Origin: Lewinellaceae bacterium
GTDB taxonomy: Bacteria; Bacteroidota; Bacteroidia; Chitinophagales; Saprospiraceae
NCBI GenBank assembly: GCA_020636095.1
Contig: JACJYN010000002.1
Span: 186,001-250,000 of the forward strand
Reading direction: 5' to 3'
Length of the DNA: 64,000 nt
The notes below the pieces were generated by a model that was given only the letters and a program-made list of their open reading frames with translations, searched no databases and had not been told where the DNA came from. Of this stretch, positions 1 through 8,199 are shown piece after piece. Within the stretch, counting starts at the first letter, position 1. Every line of letters begins with the position of its first letter. Position numbers and translations under genes: made by a program.

Positions 1-400
1 CTCCGCCGGCGATCATTGGGATGACCACCCAAACGGTCATGCAGCCAAATGTTACCGCAAATTCCTGTTTGGGCGTACCGGCAGGGCCGGCAAAGATCAA
101 AAAGGCAATACCGTTCATCATCAGGATAAAACTGGACAACATAACGGCATGAAGGAGAATGGTGAAATTGGCGGATTTCCTGAAATAACGGCCAATGAGG
201 AAAATAAACCCGCCCAAGAGCCCAATCACCCGCCAGGGCAGTGTACCGGTCAATTCAAGGTCATACCGGTCCAGAAGATAGAAAACCAGGATGGATAGTA
301 TAGCCCAAACCGCGGCGATAGTCCCGATACGCGCGGTTTTCTGAGCCACCTCCTGAATGTACCTTTCATAGTGTGCAGGACTCATCATGTATAGCATCAT
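1..400 (-). CDS. Membrane protein, N-terminal part (runs off window edge)
   Basis: Reading the minus strand from ATG at 400 gives an open frame to the window edge (133 codons, no stop). The product starts MMLYMMSPAHYERY and holds at least three hydrophobic segments: one around residues 25-40, one after the basic pair near residue 50, and a longer one around residues 75-100. A second in-frame ATG pair at 383-388 could be the real start; a stop lies in frame just upstream of 400. The family is not recognisable from this part. The charged N-terminal tail followed by a membrane block would suit a sensor or a small integral membrane protein, but that is a guess. Confidence 0.6.
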   Translation of the reverse strand, partial: MMLYMMSPAHYERYIQEVAQKTARIGTIAAVWAILSILVFYLLDRYDLELTGTLPWRVIGLLGGFIFLIGRYFRKSANFTILLHAVMLSSFILMMNGIAFLIFAGPAGTPKQEFAVTFGCMTVWVVIPMIAGG

Positions 401-451
401 TGATATGGGCTACCTAAAGTAAACCTTTTCCATGAACCAGCAAAACCAATA

Positions 452-1051
452 TTAATAATCCGGCAACTTCCCTTCCAGCCGTTCCACGTACTGCACCTCT
501 CCCAGCCGGAATTTGACCGGCATCCGGGCAGCCTTCTCCAGTTGCACTTCCCATTTGCAGAAGGCGCCCAGCTTGTCATAAGAATAGGCAGCCGGCATGG
601 GGGGGGCTTCCAGTACCTGCTTGCGGGTAGCGGATTCCAGGGCTCGCCAGGAAGGCAATACAGACATGGAAGGCAATTGGTAGATAGCCGGCGGCGTGCG
701 AATCGTATCACCCGGTAAACGAAGCCCGGGCGCTGCATTGGAAGAAGATCGCTGCCCGTATACCGGCTGGAGTTGGAACGCCAGCGCCAGGAGGATTACC
801 CCCCAGGACAAGGCCCACTCGGGCCTCCTTCGCCGGTGCGGGACTTCGCCCGCCACAGCTGCTTCAACCCGCGGCCTTCGTCCGTAGCAGGCCGGACTAC
901 TGCCCGCCGGAGACAGCGGCGGAGCCTCACTGCGTTCGAATACTGAATACCGAATACCGCAGTTCGCCGGTTCGCTTCCCGACTTCCGAATGCCGAATGC
1001 CGACTTCCGAATTCCGAATTCCGCCTTCCAAAACCTCCCCTCCCTACTCAT
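452..1051 (-). CDS. Hypothetical secreted protein with repeat-derived N-terminus
   Basis: The C-terminal 120 residues look like a real protein: a hydrophobic signal-like stretch (WGVILLALAFQLQPVYG) followed by a soluble domain ending in EGKLPDY. The frame stays open upstream through DNA made of a dispersed repeat, which is read as FGIRKSAFGIRKSG and similar, back to an ATG at 1051 that overlaps the end of the methyltransferase gene by 8 bases. No ATG exists between the repeat and the signal-like segment; a TTG at 811 is the only near alternative and would give 119 residues. The repeat probably landed in the 5' part of the gene and changed its start. Function unknown. Confidence 0.45.
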   Translation of the reverse strand: MSREGRFWKAEFGIRKSAFGIRKSGSEPANCGIRYSVFERSEAPPLSPAGSSPACYGRRPRVEAAVAGEVPHRRRRPEWALSWGVILLALAFQLQPVYGQRSSSNAAPGLRLPGDTIRTPPAIYQLPSMSVLPSWRALESATRKQVLEAPPMPAAYSYDKLGAFCKWEVQLEKAARMPVKFRLGEVQYVERLEGKLPDY

Positions 1052-2165
1052 GATCTTCGGTTTTTTGCTTCCGGCTCCCGCTGTATAGCTGATACTGATG
1101 GTATTTACATTCCAGGGCGCCATTGAAGAGGGTCATCTTACGGGAAGGGCGCAGGCCTATCTTTTTCATGGCCTCCTTATTGGAGGAGATGATCCAGGCT
1201 TCGTAGCCGGCGAAGGCCTGCTTGAGGCGGTCGCCGATCATCTGGTAAAAGGCTTCGATATCCGTTTTCACCAGGCGTTCATCGTAGGGAGGGTTCATCA
1301 CGAGGAGGCCGTCTTCCGCCGGCGGCTCCAGGCGTTCAAAGCGCTGGCGGGCTATTTCCACCTGCCCTTCCAGTCCGGCGGCCAGGGCATTGTGGTTGGC
1401 GATTCGCATGGCCTTGAAATCCATATCGTAGCCATGCAGGCCGTGTTCGAAGGCTGTCACCCGGTTCTGGGCGTCGGCGAGCAGATCGCCCCAGAGCTCC
1501 GCGTCGAAGTCCTGCCATTTTTTAAACCCAAAATACTCGCGCTGCAATTGCGGCGCCCGGTTGCAGGCGTAGGTAGCCGCCTCGATCAGAATGGTGCCCG
1601 AGCCGCACATGGGGTCGATAAAAGCGCAGTCGCGCTTCCAGCCGGTCAGCAGGACCATGCCGGCGGCCAGCACTTCGTTGATAGGGGCCTCCAGCGCCTC
1701 CACCCGGTAGCCCCGCTTGTGGAGAGATTCCTCCGAGCTATCGAGGGACACCGTACATTCTTCCTGGTAGATGTGCACATTGACCCGCAAAGTAGGCCGG
1801 TGTAGTGACACATCGGGCCTGCGCCCCTCCTCCTTGCGGAAACGGTCGACGATGGCGTCCTTGGTTTTCAGCGCCACGTATTTGGAGTGGTTAAAATGAG
1901 GCGAGTTGACCGCCGCGTCCACCGCCAGGGTGTCATTCACCCCCATGTACTGCCGCCAGTCGATGTCGAAGATCTTGCGATAAAGGCCTTGTTCGTCGCG
2001 CACCTTAAAGGAATGAATGGGCTTGAGAATGCGCAGGGCAGTGCGCACCTCCAGGTTGGCGCGGTACAGCACCCGCAAATCTCCCTCGAAGTACACGGCG
2101 CGGTTGAGGGGTTCGATTGCTGCAGCTCCCAGTTGTTTTAGTTCTTCTACCAGGACGGGCTCCAT
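1044..2165 (-). CDS. rlmL: THUMP-domain 23S rRNA (guanine-N2) methyltransferase, RlmL type
   Basis: This is a class I SAM-dependent RNA methyltransferase of the RlmL/YpsC family, which methylates a guanine in 23S rRNA. Seen: a THUMP-like N-terminal half with FNHSKYVALKTKDA near residues 91-104, a SAM-binding motif DPMCGSGT at 184-191 and the catalytic NPPY at 291-294. The length (373 residues) is slightly short. Family members normally begin with an MKLIAKT-like stretch. Such a stretch exists just upstream (ATG at 2197) but is out of frame because of what looks like a 2-base insertion that creates TAG at 2168-2170. Translation therefore probably restarts at the internal ATG at 2165. The gene symbol is by family only. 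Confidence 0.85.
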   Translation of the reverse strand: MEPVLVEELKQLGAAAIEPLNRAVYFEGDLRVLYRANLEVRTALRILKPIHSFKVRDEQGLYRKIFDIDWRQYMGVNDTLAVDAAVNSPHFNHSKYVALKTKDAIVDRFRKEEGRRPDVSLHRPTLRVNVHIYQEECTVSLDSSEESLHKRGYRVEALEAPINEVLAAGMVLLTGWKRDCAFIDPMCGSGTILIEAATYACNRAPQLQREYFGFKKWQDFDAELWGDLLADAQNRVTAFEHGLHGYDMDFKAMRIANHNALAAGLEGQVEIARQRFERLEPPAEDGLLVMNPPYDERLVKTDIEAFYQMIGDRLKQAFAGYEAWIISSNKEAMKKIGLRPSRKMTLFNGALECKYHQYQLYSGSRKQKTEDHE

Positions 2166-2197
2166 ACCTATGCCATGGTTTTGGCAATAAGCTTCAT

Positions 2198-2510
2198 ATT
2201 CTTTTTTTTATCCTTGATCTTTTAAATATCCCAAACAAATCTTAAATTAGTGTGCCCTAAGAAAAGAAGAGTACCATAAAACTGAACTTTCCCCACCACG
2301 ACGATTCCAATTATGCACAAAAGGGTAGCTGATAAGGCTACAGCAATATTCTTAACCCATGGGGCTCAACTATCCGGGATGGAGTGCCAATGCACAACCC
2401 CATGCGCTGCTTTTGAATAAAGTTAGTACAGCAGACTGGCCAAAAAGCAGTGTAAGTGCCTTAATCAAAAGTTTTCGACAGAAAATCAAAAATAATAATC
2501 TTTTCGAACC
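2198..2510. other. Intergenic region, nothing recognised
   Basis: AT-rich spacer between the divergent methyltransferase and the esterase pseudogene. It should hold promoters for both directions, but I could not fix a convincing Bacteroidota -33/-7 pair. No inverted-repeat element was seen here. Confidence 0.4.
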
Positions 2511-4458
2511 ATGCAGCCAAAATCATTCTTCCCTGCCTTTATAGCTCTTGCATGCTGGGTGTTGGCAAACCCAGTCGTTGCTCAGCTGAGCCTTCCTCGC
2601 TTTTTTACGGACCACATGGTTCTCCAGCGGAATAACCCCATCAAAGTATGGGGACGGGCGGAGGCCGGGTCAACAGTAACCGTAAGGTTGGCGGCGCTGG
2701 AAACTACAGCCACTGCCGATGCCGACGGCCGTTGGGAAGCCACCTTGCCCATTATGGGCGCCGGCGGTACTTTTACGCTGTCAGTAAGTAAGGACTGCCA
2801 AACGATCAAGCTGGAAGATGTGCTCATCGGCGACGTCTGGTTCTGTTCCGGCCAGTCCAATATGTACTGGTAGTCAACCTTTCCAACGACGCCGAAGCGG
2901 AAATTGCCGCTGCCGATTATCCGGAAATCCGCCTGCTCACCGTGCCCAGCCTGATGGATACCCGGCTCCGGGACGATTCCGGGTTTACCCGCTGGACCCC
3001 CTGCCAGCCATCTGCCATTCCTTTTTCTCGGCAGTTGCCTACTATTTTACCGCACCCTGCACCAGGAACTGGGCGTACCAATCGGGCTGATCGACGCCAC
3101 CTGGGGAGGCACCAAGATCGAATCCTGGATGAGCCCCTTTGCGCTGATGGACGATCCGGAACTCGGTACCAATCGTCCAATCAACGTTCGGGCTTGACCT
3201 CCAGTCCACCATGGACAGCATCCGGCAGGCGATCGTGCTTTGGGAAAACCAGATCGACGTTCAGGACATTGGGTTGGCGGAAGCCTGGCAGGTATCGGGC
3301 GCCTTCTGGGAAGGCTGGGAAACCATGAACCTGCCGATACCCTGGGAATACGCCACCCTCCCCGGTGTAGATGGGGTGGTATGGTTTAAAAAACGTAGAA
3401 CTGATTACCGAACATTTATCGTACCACTCAGCCTTAGCCTCACCCCATCGACGACTCGGATATCACCTATATCAATGGCGTTGAAGTGGGGCAAACCTTC
3501 AAGGCGATCAATGAAAACAGGCTGTATGCGCTGAACCCGGAACTGCTTCATCCAGGAACAAACACCATAACGGTTCGGGTAAAAGACCACGGCTATCGGG
3601 GAGGCTTTTGGGGAACCGCCCAGGCTATACTCGCAGACCAGCCAGGGCTCCCTACCTCTTACCGGCGAATGGAAATATAAAGTGGGGACGCCTGACTCAG
3701 GCACCCGCCCCGAGCAGGTCAACCCCAACACCCTGCCGTCAGTGCTATACAATGCCATGGTCCACCCTTTACCCCCATGCCCATCCGGGGAATCGCCTGG
3801 TACCAGGGGAGAGCAATTCAGACCAACCTTATCATTACCGGGACCGCTTCCTGTCCTTTATTAACGACTGGCGAAGCCGGTGGGAAATCGGTGACCTCCC
3901 TTTGTCTTCGTCCAACTCCCTAATTTCAGGCAGCCCCTTTCCAATCCGCAGGAAAGTGGCTGGGCCACCTTGCGGGAATCCCAGGCGCTGGGGCTGTCTC
4001 TTCCCAAAACCGGCATGGCTGTGGCTATCGACCTGGGCGAACCCAGTAATATCCATCCGGGCAACAAACAGGATGTGGGCTACCGCCTCGCCCTTACTGC
4101 CCGGGCAGTAGCCCAGGGCGAGGCCTGGTGTACAGCGGTACGGTTTACCTATCCTCCCATATTGAGGATGGCGCAATCCTGCTGGAATTCAGCCACTTCG
4201 GGAGCAGCCTTACCAGCATCCACGGGAGGGAGAAACTGCGCGGCTTCGCCATCGCCGGAGAGAATGGAAGGTTTCAGTGGTGAAGCCGAGATCATAGGCT
4301 CCAACCAGGTACGCGTCTATAGCGATGAGGTTCCCAACCCTTTGTACGTGCGTTACGCCTGGGCAGACAACCCCGGCGAGCTGGACCTCTACAATGCCGA
4401 AGGCCTGCCGGCGGCTCCGTTCCGGACGGATACCCTGCGCGTGCCCTGGCAGCACTGA
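2511..4458 (+). pseudogene. Decayed sialate O-acetylesterase (SGNH family)
   Basis: The first 120 codons are intact: signal peptide, then LPRFFTDHMVLQRNNPIKVWG, the typical opening of sialate O-acetylesterases, up to the catalytic-serine block CSGQSNM, followed at once by a stop at 2871-2873. Downstream the rest of the protein can be followed only by changing frame repeatedly: an ATWGGTKIESWMS block near 3095-3135, INGVEVGQTFKAINENR near 3470-3525, a late LPKTGMAVAIDLG block near 4000-4045 and NIHPGNKQDVGYRL near 4049-4090, then a C-terminal stretch ending PWQH at 4458. The usual catalytic DxHP motif reads NIHP. With several frameshifts and stops this cannot make a full esterase. Confidence 0.85.
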
Positions 4459-4475
4459 TTCTGGCTATTAATTTT

Positions 4476-4890
4476 GTGACTATTCAGCAATTGGCGATTA
4501 GCTGTTGGCTATTGGCGGCCAATGCCCATAAAAATGGGATGTAAGCTTAGAGTATGTTTGGAGGCCGGGTTTGATGGCGAGAAGAGTCAATTATTTGATG
4601 AGATGAGGCGCTTTTTTTTTTGCAGTTCCAACCTACCTGAAATGGCTAACCGACAAAAGCTAACTGCTGAATAGTTAAATTTTATTATCATCAACGCCAT
4701 CTTCACAGATGGTTATGGCGTAAAGCCCATCAACCAGGACATTGCCATTATAAGGTTCTAAACGATTTTGTTACTTCTGAAATACGCCTGACGCAAAATT
4801 TTGTAGACTTTTTCCCGCTTAACATACCAACCTTAAGGGCAGGCAATTTGCTAATGGCTAACCGCCAAAAGCTAACTGCTGAATAGTTAC
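4476..4890. mobile_element. Composite TIR element, family 1, with nested duplication
   Basis: The outer ends are GTGACTATTCAGCA at 4476 and TGCTGAATAGTTAC ending at 4890, an inverted pair. They are flanked by TTAATTTT at 4468-4475 and again at 4891-4898, an 8-bp target duplication. Inside, part of the 3' flank and of a neighbouring family 1 element is duplicated (GAATAGTTA near 4669-4677 and a gene fragment around 4690-4760). A one-ended copy of another element (AGTATGTTTGGAGG, starting 4551 after CTTAG) is nested within it. No coding capacity. Confidence 0.65.
4681..4769 (-). pseudogene. Duplicated 3' fragment of an NPSFED paralog
   Basis: On the minus strand this stretch reads EPYNGNVLVDGLYAITICED, matching the C-terminal PYNGNVLVDEFSG of the intact paralog at 6022-6669. 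It is a second, slightly shortened copy of the fragment at 4899-4998 and is followed by the same TIR-element sequence, so the duplication copied both gene end and element. Confidence 0.6.
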
Positions 4891-4898
4891 TTAATTTT

Positions 4899-4998
4899 AT
4901 TATCTGTCTTCTAGCAGTTGCCTTAGGGACGCCATCTTCACAGATGGTTATGGCGGAAAGCCCATCTACCAGGACATTTCCATTATAGGGTTCTAAAA
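4899..4998 (-). pseudogene. Displaced 3' end of the element-broken NPSFED paralog
   Basis: The minus strand reads FLEPYNGNVLVDGLSAITIC and continues to ATARRQIIKL. Joining this to the truncated frame at 5136-5708 across the 152-bp element restores LEAYYKKS-FLEPYNGNVLVD, the order seen in the intact neighbours. It is therefore the lost tail of that gene, not an independent gene. Confidence 0.75.
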
Positions 4999-5006
4999 AC
5001 GATTTT

Positions 5007-5158
5007 GTTACTATTCAGCATGGGGTCTGAAATACGCCTGACGCAAAATTTTGTAGACTTTTTCCCGCTGGAACCCCTTCTCATTCCCCTTGGAAGGGGA
5101 AGGGCGGCTTACAAAATTTTGCTTGAGGGGTCAAATCACCACGATGCTGAATAGTTAC
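5007..5158. mobile_element. 152-bp TIR element, family 1, inserted in a gene
   Basis: Ends are GTTACTATTCAGCAT and ATGCTGAATAGTTAC, inverted with one mismatch in 15. The 8-bp ACGATTTT is present on both sides (4999-5006 and 5159-5166), as expected of a target duplication. The interior carries a smaller inverted pair around the words CAAAATTTTG (near 5044 and 5112). There is no open frame of note, so it would be a non-autonomous element. Confidence 0.8.
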
Positions 5159-5708
5159 ACGATTTTTTATAATAAGCTTCCAGCCCTAGATAATCATAAT
5201 TTTGCTCCGGGACAAACTCCAGTGTGTACTTTGCCCACCCAATGCCTTCAATGGGTGGCGTCTCCGCCAATAACTGATCAACCGGGCAAGCGTTGTTTCC
5301 AGCCCAGATCCTCAAAACGGCGGGAATATTGTAATTCGCCACTTCATTCTTTAACCGGCTAAGACTGATCAGGCCCTCAGCCCGGCAGGCATAAAAAGAC
5401 AGGGAATAACACCGGCCCTGGATCAAAGGAGTGGACAGGAATTGAGAGATGGCTTCCCAGGTATCGTTATCCCGAACTACCATTCCCAGATAAGTCTTGC
5501 CATCCCAGGCTGGCGGGCCTATTCCGAAATTTCCATTTGGGTGAATATCGGGTGGAGATTCTCCCAGAGGGCCACAGTCCTCCCAACCGGATGGCGCCCG
5601 GCCTAATTGTGGCATATCTTCAAAAGAGGGGTTGTCCAGAGGTATTCCCTCCTGGGCATGAGCCGACCAGAGCAGAGCCAGCAGCGCGATAGTGAACAGG
5701 TGCTTCAT
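5136..5708 (-). pseudogene. Secreted NPSFED-domain protein, truncated by an element
   Basis: ATG at 5708 opens a signal peptide (MKHLFTIALLALLWSAHAQ), followed by the domain shared by three tandem paralogs: IPLDNPSFEDMP, a GW..C segment, SPPDIHPNGNFG, DGKTYLGMVVRDN and YSLSFYACRAE. The frame stops at 5136, inside the inserted element, where the last residues (CNYSASW) are element sequence. The missing tail lies beyond the element at 4899-4998. The domain resembles secreted galactose-binding-like beta-sandwich modules of Bacteroidota, sometimes found with OmpA-like tails; the ligand is unknown. The truncated product might still be exported but lacks the last strands. Confidence 0.75.
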
Positions 5709-5738
5709 TGCATCAGGTGTTTGGTTTAGTATGCTGCG

Positions 5739-5991
5739 TTGCAACAGGTTTTCCCGATGGGCGGAACAGGTATTTTATAACTCGCACGCCAATAGGAAAT
5801 TGGCGCCCGAGACAGCGTTGTCGGGGTGCAATTTATTCCATTTCATTCCCTGCCTGCTCGGCCGCCTCGCGGGCAGGCAGGCATCAGTCGCTTCGCTCGT
5901 GTCCCATTGCACTCCGACTTGAGCTCCGGTTTACCATAATCTAAATATGTCCGGCTACTTACCTGTCCCGTACCTATTGGCCGGGAAAACC
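5739..5991. repeat. Possible inverted-repeat element with GC-rich hairpin
   Basis: AGGTTTTCCCG at 5739 and CGGGAAAACCT near 5982 form an inverted pair, with looser similarity extending inwards (ACAGGTA words). In the middle is a strong hairpin, CCTGCCTGC at 5851 pairing with GCAGGCAGG, that also occurs near 20730. No direct repeat at the ends was found, so this is a weak call. Confidence 0.4.
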
Positions 5992-6021
5992 TAATGCCGT
6001 TGAGTATAATAGAGTGTTCAC

Positions 6022-6669
6022 TTATTTCTTTTCTATTATCCATGAGCACGGCACAATACCCGAAAACTCATCCACCAGCACATTGCCGTTGTACGGGTTC
6101 GGCCGGCCCGGGTCGAAGTAAGCCTCCAGGTAAAGATAGTCATAAGGCTCGCCGGAAGTGAAAAACAGTTCGAACTTTTCCCAATCGGTATTGGCAATGG
6201 GCTTACTCTCAGCCAGCATCTCAAACCCTTCCTTTTCTTTATCTTCATACCCCCCCCAAATCCGGATCACTACCGGAGTATTGTAATTGGCCTGTTGGTT
6301 GGTGGCCCGGCTCAGGCTGATGTATTTTGGAGAGCGGCAAGCCAGGAAGTCCACCCGATAACAGGTATCTACCCGTAAAGGCTGCGGCAAGGGCTGCCCG
6401 ATACACTCCCAGGTATCGTTGTCGCGCACCACCATGCCCAGATAAGTTTTGCCATGGGCGGCGCCTTTTTCCACCCCGAACTCGCCGCTGGGGTGCACAT
6501 CGGCTGGGCTTTCTCCCTCAAACCCGCAGTTTTCCCAACCTTTAGGGGTGTGGGAATGGTGGGGAGCATCCTCGAAGGAAGGATTCTTCAAGGGGATAGG
6601 AACGGCAGGCTGTGCCGAAAGCATCCAGCCGCCGAGGCACAGTAAAAAGGCGATGGTTATTTTTTTCAT
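6022..6669 (-). CDS. Secreted NPSFED-domain protein (intact paralog)
   Basis: 215 residues with a signal peptide (MKKITIAFLLCLGGWMLSAQ) and the complete shared domain: PLKNPSFEDAP, GWENCG, SPADVHPSGEFGVE, GKTYLGMVVRDNDTWE, CRSPKYISLSRATNQQANYN, PVVIRIWGGY and the end PYNGNVLVDEFSG. It is the middle member of a three-gene tandem array on the minus strand and is the best guide to what the broken neighbour looked like. No catalytic motif is visible. A binding or structural role in the envelope is the most that can be inferred. A family 1 element lies just upstream of its start codon. Confidence 0.8.
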   Translation of the reverse strand: MKKITIAFLLCLGGWMLSAQPAVPIPLKNPSFEDAPHHSHTPKGWENCGFEGESPADVHPSGEFGVEKGAAHGKTYLGMVVRDNDTWECIGQPLPQPLRVDTCYRVDFLACRSPKYISLSRATNQQANYNTPVVIRIWGGYEDKEKEGFEMLAESKPIANTDWEKFELFFTSGEPYDYLYLEAYFDPGRPNPYNGNVLVDEFSGIVPCSWIIEKK

Positions 6670-6678
6670 AGTAAGTTT

Positions 6679-6839
6679 GTAACTATTCAGCAGTTAGCTT
6701 TTGGCGGTTAGCGGTTAGCAAATGCCTGCCCTTAAGGTTGTTAGGTTAAGCAAAAAACCGGTAGCTTAAGCTTATATCCCATTTTATGGGCATTGGGCGC
6801 CAATAGCCAACAGCTAAGGGCCAATGGCTGAATAGCTAC
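6679..6839. mobile_element. 161-bp TIR element, family 1
   Basis: Starts GTAACTATTCAGC and ends GGCTGAATAGCTAC, inverted, and is flanked by GTAAGTTT at 6671-6678 and 6840-6847, a perfect 8-bp duplication. It sits between two paralogs and brings its right flank up against the stop of the gene at 6847. Its left half is nearly the reverse of sequence at 4820-4890, linking the copies. Confidence 0.8.
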
Positions 6840-6846
6840 GTAAGTT

Positions 6847-7884
6847 TTATTGTTTAACTACCCGGATCAAATACTCGTGTTCATCCACTCCCCACAGCCA
6901 TTCCCGTTTGCGGTCGGAGCGCCTTCGGGCGCGCAGGCGGTACTTGGTTTCATCCAGGCCGATGGTTTTCAGAGCTTCCTCAAACTGGCGCAGGTGAGAC
7001 TGCCGCAGGTAATCGGAGGTTCCCCCTACGGAGATGACGATCCGGTAGCCGGGAAACCGGTTCAGGGCTTGGGTTATTTTCCACAAATGCAGGTTGGCCT
7101 GATACTGGCGGCCCGCCTCATCCGCGAAAAGATGCTGTTCGAGCAGGATGCCGTCCGCTGAAAAGCGGACTTGCCGCCCCTGCTCCCGCAGCAAGGCGCG
7201 GAGTTCTTCCACGTTCCGGATGTCGGGCGCTTCCACGACTTCTACTTCCGGCAATGGCTCGGGCTCCTCTCCGCAGGCTGCGACGACGAGCGGCGAAGCG
7301 CAGTCGATCAGCACATTGCCGTTGTAGGGCGCGCCCGGAATGGCGAAATACGCTTCAATAGAAAGATGGGTGTAGTCGTCCTGGGGTTGTAAGGAAAAGG
7401 AATATTGTTTCCAGCCTTCGTAGAGGATCGCCGGCGATTTGGCCAGCAGTTCGCTCTGGCCGCAGTTTTCAAATCCTCCCCAAAGGTACAAGGCTGCCGG
7501 CTGGCTGAAATTAGCCGGCACACCGGTGGCCCGGCTAATGCTCCGGTAGGCCTCGGAACGGGCGGCATAGAGGGAGAAAGAATAGCAATGGCCCGCCTGC
7601 AGCGGGGAGGCCAGCCGTTGGCCAATGCCCTCGTGGGTGCCGTTGTCACGAACGACCATGCCAACGAAGGTGGCGCCGTCCTGAGCCATCCGTTCTACTC
7701 CGAAGAAGCCGCCGGGATGAATATCGGGCGGCGATTCTCCGGGTTGGCCACAGAAGTACCACCCCTGTGGAGGATGGGCAACGGCAGGGAGATCCTCGAA
7801 AGAGGGGTTGTCCAGGAAAATGGTAGTTTGGGCAAAAAGCCCCGTAGTTTGGAAAAAGACAAAAAGGAGCGAAAATCTGAACAT
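6847..7884 (-). CDS. Secreted NPSFED-domain protein with extra C-terminal domain
   Basis: 345 residues. A signal peptide (MFRFSLLFVFFQTTGLFAQ) is followed by the same domain as the two neighbours (LDNPSFEDLP, GWYFCGQPGESPPDIHPGG, FVGMVVRDN, PYNGNVLIDCAS) to about residue 205. An acidic proline-rich linker (EEPEPLPEVEVVEAP) follows, then a domain of about 130 residues unique to this copy, with VRFSADGILLEQHLF and YRIVISVGGTSDYLRQ. That tail resembles OmpA-type or periplasmic-binding modules in character, but I do not recognise it firmly. Likely envelope-located. Confidence 0.8.
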   Translation of the reverse strand: MFRFSLLFVFFQTTGLFAQTTIFLDNPSFEDLPAVAHPPQGWYFCGQPGESPPDIHPGGFFGVERMAQDGATFVGMVVRDNGTHEGIGQRLASPLQAGHCYSFSLYAARSEAYRSISRATGVPANFSQPAALYLWGGFENCGQSELLAKSPAILYEGWKQYSFSLQPQDDYTHLSIEAYFAIPGAPYNGNVLIDCASPLVVAACGEEPEPLPEVEVVEAPDIRNVEELRALLREQGRQVRFSADGILLEQHLFADEAGRQYQANLHLWKITQALNRFPGYRIVISVGGTSDYLRQSHLRQFEEALKTIGLDETKYRLRARRRSDRKREWLWGVDEHEYLIRVVKQ

Positions 7885-7898
7885 GGATCAGGGTTTGG

Positions 7899-8021
7899 TC
7901 AGAGCGTACACCTGCCGATACCGACAAATATAGCAATCCAAACCAACCCTTTCAGGAAGAAGAACATAAATCCGGCGACGCCAACGCGCTTGAGCCACAA
8001 TTTTAACTTATTGTCCGCCAT
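7899..8021 (-). CDS. Small conserved-looking membrane protein (40 aa)
   Basis: ATG at 8021 gives 40 residues: MADNKLKLWLKRVGVAG, then a hydrophobic helix (FMFFFLKGLVWIAIFVGIG) and a short tail. Small Bacteroidota proteins of the pattern basic helix, GVAGF, FFLKGLxW are familiar to me as single-helix membrane proteins of unknown function. It lies 14 bases upstream of the 6847-7884 start on the same strand, so the two may be co-transcribed. Confidence 0.6.
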   Translation of the reverse strand: MADNKLKLWLKRVGVAGFMFFFLKGLVWIAIFVGIGRCTL

Positions 8022-8151
8022 GATACTGTGTTTTTATGCCTAAAACAATAACGAATGCTTATGGTTTCAAAATTGCCCTTCTCATTGGGGAAATGCAATG
8101 GCAAATGAGAAAATTATGGTTTTGCTTGAGTGGAGTCCGCATATATCTAAG

Positions 8152-8177
8152 AGCGTGTTGGGGATTTGCTTTTGATG
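8152..8177. repeat. One-ended remnant of a CTNAG-type element
   Basis: AGCGTGTTGGGGATTT follows CTAAG at 8147-8151, matching the end of the element at 10816. The other end is missing; decayed TonB-receptor sequence follows within about 25 bases. Confidence 0.55.
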
Positions 8178-8199
8178 GGTTCTGAACCATGACGGCGCC

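Noticed and set aside
7405..8043. 212-codon plus-strand frame across the third NPSFED gene
   Set aside because: Antisense of a signal-peptide-bearing gene whose domain is conserved in two neighbours.
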